This document shows positions 31,121 through 43,400 of a stretch of DNA of 64,000 nucleotides, piece after piece. Every line of letters begins with the position of its first letter. Position 1 is the first letter of the stretch. The notes beneath the pieces are model-generated. The model saw only the letters and a program-made list of their open reading frames with translations, did not search any database and was not told the origin of the DNA. Location: positions 23,650,367 through 23,714,366 of the forward strand of contig CM049308.1 of assembly GCA_026874595.1 (NCBI GenBank), given 5' to 3'. The translations under genes were made by a program, and so were the position numbers. Origin of the DNA: Sipunculus nudus. Lineage: Eukaryota; Annelida; Sipuncula; Golfingiida; Sipunculidae.

Positions 31121-31581
31121 TAAGGGGGTTTCAAACCGGGCCTACGTGCGGCGTACCGACTACGCTGAGCTTACGCTGCCCAACGCTGTGCCTACGCTGG
31201 CCTACGTGGCAATACGCCGAGGGACGCAAAGGGGTACTCGAGATGGACGCAAAAAAAAAAAATTAAACCTGTTTATTTTTTTTCATGTACTGTCGGCGTA
31301 GAGCACTGGACGCAAAAAAATACGCAGTTTTTACGCAAGTCCACGCAACACTTCGCTTCTGTACGTTAAACCTACGTATACGTACGCAACCCTACGCCTG
31401 TTATACGCAATCCTACGCGTAGGTACGCCAGTTGCATATGCTGTGCAGGTACGCGGTGCCTATGCACAGGGTACGCAAACATACGTCGTCGAACGCATGA
31501 CCTAGCATCATTTTTTCAGGAGTACGCAGCCTGATTTTGGCACAATACACACATCTATAGGACCTGTGTGAAACCCCCTAA
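31121..31581. mobile_element. Element studded with TACGC motifs, GGGGGTTTCA ends
   Basis: More than a dozen TACGC pentamers plus several GCGTA occur in about 380 bases, far above the AT-rich surroundings. The block is flanked by TAAGGGGGTTTCA (31121-31133) and its inverse TGAAACCCCCTAA (31569-31581). An inverted-end element with internal repeats is the reading that fits best; no coding capacity. Confidence 0.5.
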
Positions 31582-33161
31582 TCTGAAATCGGTACACCGG
31601 AAAAATGTACCAGAAAGCACCATATACTTTTAGTCAATGACCCTATTACAAGTTTATTCCTAAAATCTGAATAAAGTCCTTAAAAAAGAAGTAAACTTTC
31701 TTTTGACTGTAAACATTACAGATTTAAAAGTTACGCAACTCTCATTTTCTCTCCTGTCAGTTTCATCAAATATCGACCAACTGAAAATTATAAATGGACG
31801 GAACATATTCCACATTCGGCCTTAAAGCAGAGGAATTCCTGGTGTAGCCAACATTGATTTTACCTAAAATCGTCAATATGTTATCGTTGTTTTAGAATAA
31901 AAGATTTACACATTTTTATTCAGTAACATTTTTATTCGGTTTGGCTTTGTTTCAAAGATAAATATAGGTCAAAGATTCATGGCGAAAATAAGATACCCCT
32001 TTATCTTGATGAATTTTTTTTCATTTCAAAAGAAAAATGTGAAGTCCAAACGACTGTATTTGTATCTAATTAATTTCAATAGAAACATTTTAATTAAATT
32101 CATTTTATCAATTAATACTTTGATTTAAAAGCCTCACTGAAACTTAATCTTTATAAGTCCTGAAAGTCAAATTCTGCGGATAAGAATGTCAAAAATGATT
32201 TTCCATGAACCCTGTGAAACCCTTACAGTTTTTACCAAATATGTATCTCCGCTTTCAACTATGCGTTTTGACATTGAACCTTATTGTGACGTATCCCCAG
32301 CCTGACGGCAGTAAGGTAATACACACATTTGAACCATTAAAAGGAAGAACACAGGTGCGGAAATATAAGATATTACCCCCGTGGGACATGTTGGGAGCCC
32401 CGCAACAAGTGGCCATATCCGTGTATCTTTATCTTATAATCGTAACAAAATATCAATAAAAGAGATGTCTATTAAGCTCAATTTCTTTCGATGAAAGATG
32501 ACGCAGGAAAAAACTTCTTTCTAAATCATCAGAGATTTTTGTGGTATCATGTGGTAAAATCTGAGTTGGGCTGTTTTTTCAAGAGGCAATTATCTGATGC
32601 GTGGATTCATGTTCAAAGAAGGATAGAATTATAAAAGGAAGTGGGTCAAAGTGTCCTTGAAGGAATTTTGATTTTCTATTTGAGACAATACTTGACTATA
32701 TATATGCTACTTGATCGATCTATATTGAAATCCAGCCTCACGATTTTCAAAGCAATAAAAATATTAAACCTGACGTGGTTTTAAAGTTTGTTCTGTCTTA
32801 AGCGGACAAAACTAGAAAACTTAAACAAATCATTTCTAGATTCATTCGAGGTTAATGCGGCTTTGTAATAATCACGATTTCACCTGGAGTTATAGTCTAG
32901 ACTGACTCAATTTTATTAGTGTTTTGTATTACACTTGTGTTAAAAACTTTTTTCACATATTTGTATTTTATCATAATAACATATGGATATGAATGAGCGA
33001 ATCTCACCGATTTTCAGAAGGGAGTTTGTGTTCAGAAAATTTAAACTCCTTTCGTAAAATTGGTTTAAAACCCATACCCCCTGGCGCCACTTTAATCCCT
33101 GTCCCCTTAACTGTTTTATTAATATATAAAATTATAATATATCTTGTGGTCAGTATAATTA

Positions 33162-34030
33162 GATAAGTGATTTATGATGATTTGTTGTGTTAGCAGACAA
33201 AGTAGGCTTCGGGTCATTCTAACTTAAAATCTCATGTAATTTTCTCTCAACTCACAACCGGTGTTGGTATTCAAATTTGGTCAAAAATGTCCGGAAAAGG
33301 TCCGGAAAAGGGAGGGGTCTGAAAAACTCAAAAAAAAAGGTTTAAAAAGGGGTATGGGTCCGGACCCAATGCATAAACCCCCTTCCCCCTGCATACGCTC
33401 CTGCAAATTATCAGGTTTTCATCCTACGTTTTTAACATTAATATCTTCCAAGTACAATAGATATCTATCAGTCCATCTCCGTGACTCAGTGGTTGCGAGG
33501 GATATCGGTTCTTCATCTTATACTATACACTTAATACATAACGGACAAACACTAACAACATAACGGACATGAGATGGCAATTCAATGACAATGAAGCTCA
33601 GTACAATTTGATAAGTGATTTATGTAGATATGTGGTGTTAGTAGACAAAGTTTGCTTCGGGTCATTCTATTTTAAAATCTCATGTTATTTTCTCTCAACT
33701 CACTACCGGTGTTGGTATTCAACTGTCGGTTAAAAAAGTCCGGAAAAGATGCATAAAAGGAAGGGGTCTGAAACCCTAAAAAGGTTCAAGAATGGGGAAA
33801 AGGATCCGGACCCCCTGCATGAACCTCCCGCATCCGCTTCTGCTTGACAATTATCAGCTATTCATCCTACGTTTTTAACATTATCATCTTCAAAGTACAA
33901 TGGATATCTATCAGTCTATCTCCGTGAGATACCGGTTCTAGATCTTATACTATACACTAACAACAAAACGGATATACACTAACTACATAACGGACATGAG
34001 TGGGCAATTCAATGACAATGATGCTCTAAA
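33162..34030 (+). repeat. 448-bp tandem duplication
   Basis: GATAAGTGATTTATG at 33162 recurs at 33610; GCTTCGGGTCATTCTA, ACCGGTGTTGGTATTCAA, GTCCGGAAAAG and CATAACGGACATGAG blocks repeat in the same order. Two diverged copies next to the 3' end of gene B. Confidence 0.85.
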
Positions 34031-34346
34031 TGAAATGACTGTTCCACAGTCTAAATGCCTTTCCAAATAAGCGGACCATCTTCGTTGGCCGCGTCCAATA
34101 CACGACTCTACCAATATCAACATCCTGCATCCGCTCCTGAGAACTCTTTGGGAAATATCAAAGAAGGAATTTCCAGCAAGGTCATTCGTTGTGGCTGCAA
34201 TATTCGTGAGACAATTAAACAACTCCCCTAAGTAGACCGCATCTTCTTATTACTGAATGTCAAGGAACACCTCTTCAGCTGTAATCCACGTTGCCCATTG
34301 CGATAAAGTTAATGCGAGATCACATCACATGACAAGCAGTTTCTCA

Positions 34347-34352
34347 TTTATT
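34347..34352 (-). terminator. Candidate polyadenylation signal of gene B, overlapping the stop
   Basis: On the minus strand the sequence reads TTAGTTTAAATAAATGAG: the stop codon TAA shares bases with AATAAA. If used, the 3' UTR would be very short; another signal may be used instead. Confidence 0.4.
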
Positions 34353-34489
34353 TAAACTAAGAAACCCTGGCAGTCTTCATAACCACTGCATTTTGGAAAG
34401 GGGAGGGTGTCGGGGATGATGTTGACCTCTGTTGAAAAGGTCAAGCGGTCAGCTGGAGCAGTTGATCCTGCCAGTCCTGGGAACTGTGC
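34352..34489 (-). CDS. Gene B last exon (15)
   Basis: 138 bases including the stop. Encodes AQFPGLAGSTAPADRLTFST, EVNIIPDTLPFPKC and ends CQGFLV. Same length as the gene A last exon. The stop TAA overlaps an AATAAA hexamer (complement of 34347-34352). Confidence 0.92.
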   Translation of the reverse strand, partial: AQFPGLAGSTAPADRLTFSTEVNIIPDTLPFPKCSGYEDCQGFLV

Positions 34490-37400
34490 CTGTGTTGGTA
34501 TAAAATATTTTGTTATTTAATAATAATAATAATAATAATAATTTTTATTATTATTAAATAATAATAATTATAATCATAAAAATAATTATAATAACAACAT
34601 AAAAAAAAACAATAATGATAGAAAAAACGATAATTGTATTATAAAATTACAGTAATAATAATAGAAATAATAAAAAAATAATAAAAACTATAAAACAAGG
34701 CCTACAGGCCTAATGCGAACCTGTGCAAAGTTTGGGAGTGTAAATGTAGGTTTATTTTTAAAATTTAATATTGATCCTTTTAAGTCCTGCATATCTACCT
34801 TAGTCATTATGATTTCAGCAAAATGGACATTTCGGACCTGCAAGTTTCAGACTAGGACATTTTAAAACTAGAATATGGGTAGTCGACAAGTGACTATGTG
34901 TATCCGCAGAAATCAGAGTGGGACGGGTGAAGTGAGGCATGGATTAAGTGGCAAGGGGAATAGAGTGAAGTGTGTTGTATATTAGCATGGATGTCTGCAG
35001 CTTAAACGTGAATGTAGATGGTGCCACCTGTCATAAAATAAAAAAAATTGTCCAGGATGTATAAACCTGCAAAATTTCAGGTGGATAAGTCAAACCACTG
35101 CTCAGATATGAGTGATTTTATCCCAAGGCAGATGAACAGATAGACGCTGTGCATAAGTGGTGGCAGGTGGCGCCACCAGTTTTGCCTATGATGAAGAGCT
35201 ATGTTAGATCTATACATATGCAAAATTTTGGCCAAATCGGTTAAATGGTTCCCGAGATATGAGCTTGGATGTCTGCAGAGTAAACGTGAATGTAGGTGGC
35301 GCCACCTGTCATAAATCGAGAAAGCTATCCAGGATGTATAAACCTGCAAACTTTCAGGTGGAAAAGTCAAACAACTGCTGAGATATGAGTGATATTATCC
35401 CAAGGCAGATGAACAGATGGACGTTGTGCATTAATGGTTGCAGGTGACGCCACCAGTTTTGCCTATGATGAAGAGCTATGTGAGATATATACACAAGCAA
35501 AATTTTGGCCCAATCGCTCAAACGGTTCCCTAGATATGAGCTTGGATGTCTGCAGAGTAAACGTGAATGTAGGTGGCGCCATCTGTCATAAAATCAAGAA
35601 AGCTGTCCAGAAGGTATAAGCCTGCAAAATTTCAGGTAGATAAGTCAAACCACTGCTGAGATATGAGTGATTTTATCCCAAGGCAGATGAACAGATGGAC
35701 GCTGTGCATAAGTGGTTGCAGGTGGCGCCACCAGTTTTGCGTATGATGAAGAGCTATGTGAGGTCTATGTACATGCAAAATTTTGACCCAATCGGTCAAA
35801 CGGTTCCCGAGATAAGAGCTTGGATGTCTGCAGAGTAAACATGAATGTAGGTGGCGCAAGCTGTCATAAAATCGAGAAACCTGTCCAGGATGAATAAACC
35901 TGCAAAATTTCTGGTAGATAAGTCAAACCACTGCTGAGATATGAGTGATATTATCCCAAGGCAGATGAACAGATGGACGCTGTGCGAAAATAGTTGCAGC
36001 TTGCGCCACCATTTTTAGTGTATGTTATAAAGCTATCAAAGGGCTACATTTGTGCAAAACTTTTAGCCTGATCGGTCAAACGGTTCACACAAAACAGACA
36101 CACAAATGGACGCTGGGCAACAAGGAAAGGTCAGAGGTAAACCAAAAATGAGGATGCAGCAGTTCACATGTGACCTGATGATAAACCCGATTCGCTTAAA
36201 ATGCTAACCAAGTTTTTTTCAAACAGTTGAAAGATATAGTTCCAATAATCTGGGAATTCTGCATCTAAACATTGTGTCCAGACGTCTAGACATAGCGTCT
36301 AGACGTCTAGACACATTGTCTAGACACCCCCCCCCCCCGAGCCAGGTCAGTTGCCATGGTGATGTCTGGACCCCACCTGTTTGTACTGAGTGACCTCTTG
36401 ACTTGGCTGCTGAAACTCATCTTATTGTCAAATCTGTTTTCAAATACAGAAAGCCTTTTTCAATTGGCTACAATGCTTTTTTAAAACTGTATTTACCCAA
36501 TCTATTCTTATAAAACTGGCAGAACCCTACTATAGAATAATTCTTGTAAAGTTCAAACCAATCAGCTCAACAGTTTCATCATAAATCAGTGTATAAGCTA
36601 GAAGAGTTTAAAATTACATTTTCGCTTGTAAAAAACACTTCAATGTAGGTGGCGCCACCAATACCTCAAAATCAGATATGACATATGTGACAAACATTGG
36701 TATAAAATTTGGTGATTATAGCTCCAGCCGTTTCTGAGATTTTGATTTTAGTGTGCTTTTTTGGACAGATGACTAAGTTCAACCTCCTGTAACTCGGCCA
36801 AAAATCTCTGAACTGGAACCATTCGAACAAACTTGAGAGAGATTGTTCCAGGGATCATTTATGTGAAATATTGGACAATTTGGCTGGACAGTTTCGGAGA
36901 AGAAGATTTTTAAAGCTTTTTTAGCTTTTTCCCTATAAAATCTAAGAAAATGCAGTAAGAAAAAAAATAAACAAAATCCGACATAGTTTTTTGGATGACT
37001 GATTATTTGCAAAAAGTTTGGTGATGCTAGCTCCTGCCGTTTTAGAGATAGATATGGTTAATGTACAGACGACGCACGACGCACGACGCACGACATACGA
37101 CGCCGCACCATCGCATAAGTTTACAGGTTCGCTAATAACTAATAACAAACTACAACTACAACTATCAATTTTTGGGTAATATTGTGTCACCAAAATAAGG
37201 TTTCTTTTATATAAACTCTCCTTTTCCATCATGATAGACGGGTAATTGTTTTTTTTATTATTATCTGTAAGTGTGCTTGTGGATATGGACAATAAGGCTA
37301 CATAAGCGGCATAACTGATATTAAATCATAACGGAAGTGCTATATGGGGTTGTATGGAATTAAAAAATATGGAGGTGTCCTACATACCTCAATAAAGAAA

Positions 37401-40400
37401 GCCCGCCATCCTGTTGTAGGCTTTTCTACCGTCAGTGAGTACGAAAGAGTGTCTACCCTCTGTAAATATTGTTATAGTTACGATACAATGTTGTTATACA
37501 ATACTGAAATAATGTAATAAAATAACAAAATTGTTCGCCCGTGGAAATTCTTTTCATTCAACTACTCTACTACTATGACAATAAAACCGAACTCAAGATT
37601 TAAAGCCGGGACGTCGTGAGTTTAAATCTAAGCCGAGGCAGGTGAGATTTTCACAGTCAGCCCCCACCGAGGGTCAGCGTTCTGCAGGCTTAATGGGCAG
37701 GCTGTATACCCTACAGCCGTGTATCACTCACAAACAATTGCAATTTTGGGGGTTCCTCGGTGTTATGGACCAGCAGTGGGGAAGATTACACACCTAGGAT
37801 CCGCAGGTGCGGTTGACACCGGGACTCGGTTGACACCAGGATAAAAAATAATCTTATTGGAAGCGAGTGCTACCGCCCTGTCACGTAGTCCCAAAGCGAA
37901 ATGGAACTCTGCAGATGTACATACATAGATTAAGAATTAGATATGAGAGCATAAAAAATGGAGGCGGTAACCTCCACCAAAAATATCTTTAAAAATATTA
38001 TTGCAAATATTGCAATAAAGAAGTGTACAATAATTCCACAGTTTATGTTATACAACTTTATGGTCTCTTCACAATAATCTGGCAGATATGACGAGCCCCT
38101 ACATGTGTAACCATCATTGCTTTAGATGGTTATATTTTTGGAGTGTTTATACATGACATCATCCAATCAGCAACTGCCAATTGAGACTATTTTTGCATGT
38201 GACAAATGACCTTTACCGCCATAAGTGGGCTGATATGTTGTAAAATGTAGACTGATTTCATATATTCTCAAATAATCCTTTTTCTTAATTAATGTGTAAG
38301 GTAGGTATTTATTTACCTTATTGAAATTAGGTCCTTTAATCCTCTAAAATACACTATAATTGTATCCCTTGAAAAGTAACTAATTGAAATGTTCATAGCA
38401 AAAACAGGTGGACATGAGGGGATGAAACGGGCTTTAGCCTCTACGTCGGGTCCACAAAAGTTGTGATAATACAAAATATATATTCTTACAAAATGATTCT
38501 TACAAATAATTCGTGTCATAACACTGTGTTATGAAACCGATACACGACACGATATTTCATTGAGAATATTATAATTTTAATTCCAAGACAATGCTCATAG
38601 ACCATTCTACCATTCTACATGTATTCATGAAAGTTCTTTCACCAGCGGTAAACCCATATTTCGAAAACTGGCAGTCAGCAAAATGAGCGGTTTCCATAAA
38701 TTTGGAGAACTAAACCCGTCAGGGTTCTTATGGGCGTGCCTTAAGAATCTGTACATGGCCACTAGACTCACTGTGACGTTGAGTTGGGTCCACACCACTC
38801 CTGTCTCTGTAGGCGGTAGCCCAGCCATACGACGGAAATCACGTCTACAAAGAAACGACACATGTAGTATTATATTTTGACTGTATTATATTTACAGTAA
38901 TGATCCTAAATGAATTTTAGAATTAAATGGGCCTGTTCCAATATCTGACGTCTGATAACTAAGGATAATCCTTTGAAACGTTTTATTATAAATTTAAGCC
39001 AGAAAACGCAGATCCCACTAAACACACAGGCTGTTCGTTTTGTGTATACCCACGCGTTTAAAACATTTGGGGTGCCCGCCAAAATAATCCAGAAACATTC
39101 AATAAAAATACCCGGCGGCAAGTCAAACGAACCAGAGTTTTGCCAAGGGCGTTTTTTGGCAAATTTTGCCCATACAGCTTCCGAACATTTACACCGAACG
39201 ACCTTAGGGTGCGTGTTTTCTCTTGGTGTTTACTAACAGCTTGTAGAAAAACGGGCTCATTCAGTTGCCACAGACATAGGAACTTTTCTTAACAGGTATT
39301 GTCTACAATTCATTAACCTGAAGGTAGAGTGAGTCATTAACCAAAAAAATTTTACAGAAAAAATAGGATTTAAACTTTAAATATCAGTTGTGACAAAAGC
39401 CTAGTTACACCACACACACTTTTTTTATCATTGAACCACTGCTCCTATTTTTGACAGATCCTATTTTCGCGGATTGGTTAAAGTGAATATTAACCAAGTC
39501 TCGGTTATATTGCTGACTGCTGCTCTTGACTGGATCCCTTCAACGAACCCATAGCAGGGGCGGATCCAGGAATTTGAAAAGGGGAGGGTCACGTCAAGGA
39601 AAACTTAAAGAAAACCTTAAAGAAGTCCTTTGGTCCGGGAAGGAGGGGGTCAGGGTCGCAAAATTTGGTTTACAACCCTAAAAAATTGTTTCGGCTCCGA
39701 AAAAGGGGAGGGTCAAGACCCCCTAGACCCCCCCCCCCTACTCTCTGGATCCGCCCCTTTATAGCGTGCTGTTCCTATGCCCAATTTCATATAATTGTAT
39801 TCTTCCAGCAATTTAAAAAATTGAAAAAAATTGCCCTCACTCTCTATAGTCCGTAGAATAATTATACTTGTGGTTCTAAGTATATTACATATAGTTATAT
39901 ATTTTTTACTCAATTAAATGTTAATTAAAATGATCTTTTACTCAACAAGAATATTTAGCATATCAAACAGTTTGCATTTTTGAATGACCAAAGGATCCAC
40001 ATTGAAAAACACATCAAAATTTAATATAATTTATATTCGATCCTACTACATATTAGCCAGTGTGTGGCCAGTTTTTCCAAATTCCGGTTTATCACGATAT
40101 AAGACAATTTAAAAAACAATAAGAATAGTGAAGATAACAATCACCTCTCGTTGCTGATACTGTTTGCTACCCATCCCTTGATTTCCACAGGCTCTGTGTT
40201 CACACTGGTCGTGATCGTCCCGTCCGATGATGACTAATAACAAATCAAACATTATATTTTAGTGCCAGGATGGTACTCGTTCATCCCCGTTCGTGTGTTT
40301 GTTCACAGCATAACTCACAAAATCATGAATGAATCCTATGATTTTTTAAAGAGGAAATAAATGAAGAATGGATTAGATTTTCATGTGTATCCGATACATG

Positions 40401-43400
40401 ATCCGGATGAAGGAACATCAGCAAGGTAAATTTAAGAATGCACAATCATTTATGCATGAATAATCCTCGGAATATGGGCCGAATGAATGAATGCAAACCC
40501 GGGTTAACGAGCAACCCTTCAGGCAGAGGCTTGCATTCCTTAGAATGCAGTTTTCTAGTTTAAATTTTGTATTTATTTTATTATTCATAGTACATATAAA
40601 CCAGATTTTGTAGCATAAGATGCATGTGTGTAGGACACCTAGCTAAACAAAGGAGTGTATATCATCTATGTCCTTGGCAAAACCCTTGACATTCATACAC
40701 CATGTAAAATGATGTCATAACGTATACATTTTAGCAACTAAATACATATTTAGTACAGATGAAGGCATACATATCGACTGAAAAGATCAACTGTGAAGTT
40801 ATTTTAGAGAGGCCCTGTGTCTTCGTCATTGTATCTTTCATTTCTAGCTTGAAAAATAAACTTTAATCATATCCCATTTCGATTCTATAGAAATGTTAAA
40901 ATTTCTTTATTAAACAAGGAAGACAGAAAAAACTACAACATTTTGGTATATTGTAACGTAAATTAATGCTAGGTCAACGAACCAATGCATGTCGTTAAAA
41001 TACAGCAATCTGTGTGCTGGAAATGGCGCAAATATTAATATTAAAAATCAGAAGGAAATGAATACAATTTTCAGAAATACAATATACCTTGCAAGAATAC
41101 TATTATATCCGATTTGAAATGATGTTTATTTTATGCATGTAGGCTTATTATTGATTTTTATCTCAATTTTAAGGTTGTTCTAAATGAATGAATTTTTGCC
41201 GCAGATGCAGATTACATGGATTACTTACCTCAGTAATGTTCCATGACATGGAAGGATAATCAATTCCCTTAAATAAAACAAGAATGCACATGTACAATTT
41301 TTTTTGCCTATATAAAAAGATGTTTCAAAGGGCTCTATGATTATTAACTGTTAGTATATTAATGAGATATATAATGTTATATAATGTAACTTCCCCATTC
41401 ATGCGATGCAAGTATGACGGACCGTTACCGGGAACTGAATAAAACTTATTAAAATAAGGACAATAATCCTAAATATTCCTGAATAATAACATCAGAAGGT
41501 CGTGATAATGCCTTGAGTTATATGATTTTTGCTACAAAAGGGTTAGCTTTGGCTGCAATATAAATTTGGCATAGAAACAATCATTTGGCATGAAAAAAAG
41601 TTAATCACTTTTTCCCAAGAGAAATTTTCTTTATCCTATAATATTGTGGTTATTGAAAAAAAGTTCCTTGACCACCATATCAAGCGTTTTAAGTCAGTGA
41701 AAATTCGAGCTCTTAGATCAGCTGCTATCAATTTCTAGTACGTATTGGAAGCCTATCAACATCTAGTACATAATGAAAACCTACCTTGGCTGCGTACATA
41801 TAGAAATTTTTCATCCCAGTCCAAATGTCATCAAAGCGAGGCGAATTTCTGATGGAATGCCCAGTATTTTCAACCATCCTAAAAAAAAGGCTAAATTTTA
41901 TTATGCAATCCTCTTTGGAAATCGAATGTTGCCGATTTTCAGGGAGTGCTAACATATATGTTAAGAATGTGGCATTAACAACACATTATAAACGCTCGAT
42001 ACGACATATTTGCTTATAACAGATTAAATGGAACTTTTTTTTTTCGTGGAGTAACGGGGCCGGCTGACGATGCCCCTTAACATAGGGTATATAATAATGT
42101 GCTGTTGACCACTCTATGTTATAAATGGAAATATGCCGTCGTAATTCTGGATTTGTGCATTTCTAAACTTTAAAGGTATGTCCTGTCGCAGACTGAAATC
42201 CCTTTCAGTGTCATTAACCAAATAATTAAATTAATCGATAACTGTAACATTACTATACACTGACTAAATGGCTCCGGTCTGAGTTTGTAAACATTATATT
42301 ACATTTCTGAAATAATCATACATATCATATATATGTTTATATTACACATATATGTGTATGTAATACATATATATATATACATTTCTGAAATGTATATATA
42401 TATATATGTGTGTGTCAATATATTCATATTATATAAATCAGGGACGTCAGTACAGGTTGGAGGGGATACAGGGGGGATGGGTGGTATATATCCAAAAAAC
42501 TATTAGAAAGAGGGGATGGTAAATGTTGTAACCCCCCCCCCGCTATGTAGAGAATTATATTAACATATTGAAAATTAAATTAATAATTAGAATTATAGAC
42601 TTTGATTCAATTTTTTAATTTACTCTGACCATAGTATATCTAAACCTGGTTTAAAATTAACTTAAATATAAATGTATATATATATATATTTATATATATA
42701 AACATATACATACACACAAACGTGAAGGTTCCCCCAACTCTGATTACCGGTAGCCTCTCACGCGAGTCATCCCCCATTGCAAAACATAAATTGACGCCAC
42801 TGATATGAATAAGCTTTATATACAATCTGAAATGTTCCAACATTAAGATTATAAGGCTTCTTGTCCCTTGGCCTTTTAGTTGTTTTACAGGTGGGCCATA
42901 CTGGCCCCACTTTATGCTGATGTGGAATGGCTGATAGCACATTTTGGTTTTTCTTAAATTTCCTTGAAATATATCCTGCATGCAATTTTCAGCGTCTCTC
43001 AGTTGGCGTCAGTAAGTATGTCGTAACAAGAGAAGACTGTTTTCTTATATATAAAATTAATTGTTTCTCTTTAATCCTTTGCAAAATATGGCACCAATTT
43101 CCAATAAATACATACTGATTTGTATTATTTAAAAAAAGTGAATTTGTAAATATATCTCCTTGGTGAAACACACCACAGTGTTTCTTTTGGTTTGTTTCAT
43201 GTCCTTCATTTATTGAAAGTGTGGCGAAAATAACAGGGATAAAATGGTTGGTCCAGTATGTCGTTTTAACATTTATATCAAGAATGTACGTTAAACAGGA
43301 AATACGCATGCCTTATCTAACTGTTTGAATAAGATCCTTTTCCGCGAAAGTGAGACGGATTATGAAATCACAAGTACGCAACATTATAGTGCCTATCTGT

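Larger units (their letters stand above)
30641..34351. other. Convergent intergenic region, right part
   Basis: Outside the TACGC element and the 448-bp duplication this is AT-rich DNA with no coding signal. A short stretch at 32340-32430 resembles the unit duplicated at 29420-29775. Confidence 0.5.

Noticed and set aside
35077-35859. Repeated minus-strand frames with the same peptide
   Set aside because: They are shadows of the 278-bp tandem array, which is why the peptide recurs.
34985-36130. CRISPR array considered because of regular direct repeats
   Set aside because: The whole unit repeats with no unique spacers, and the context is a eukaryotic intron.
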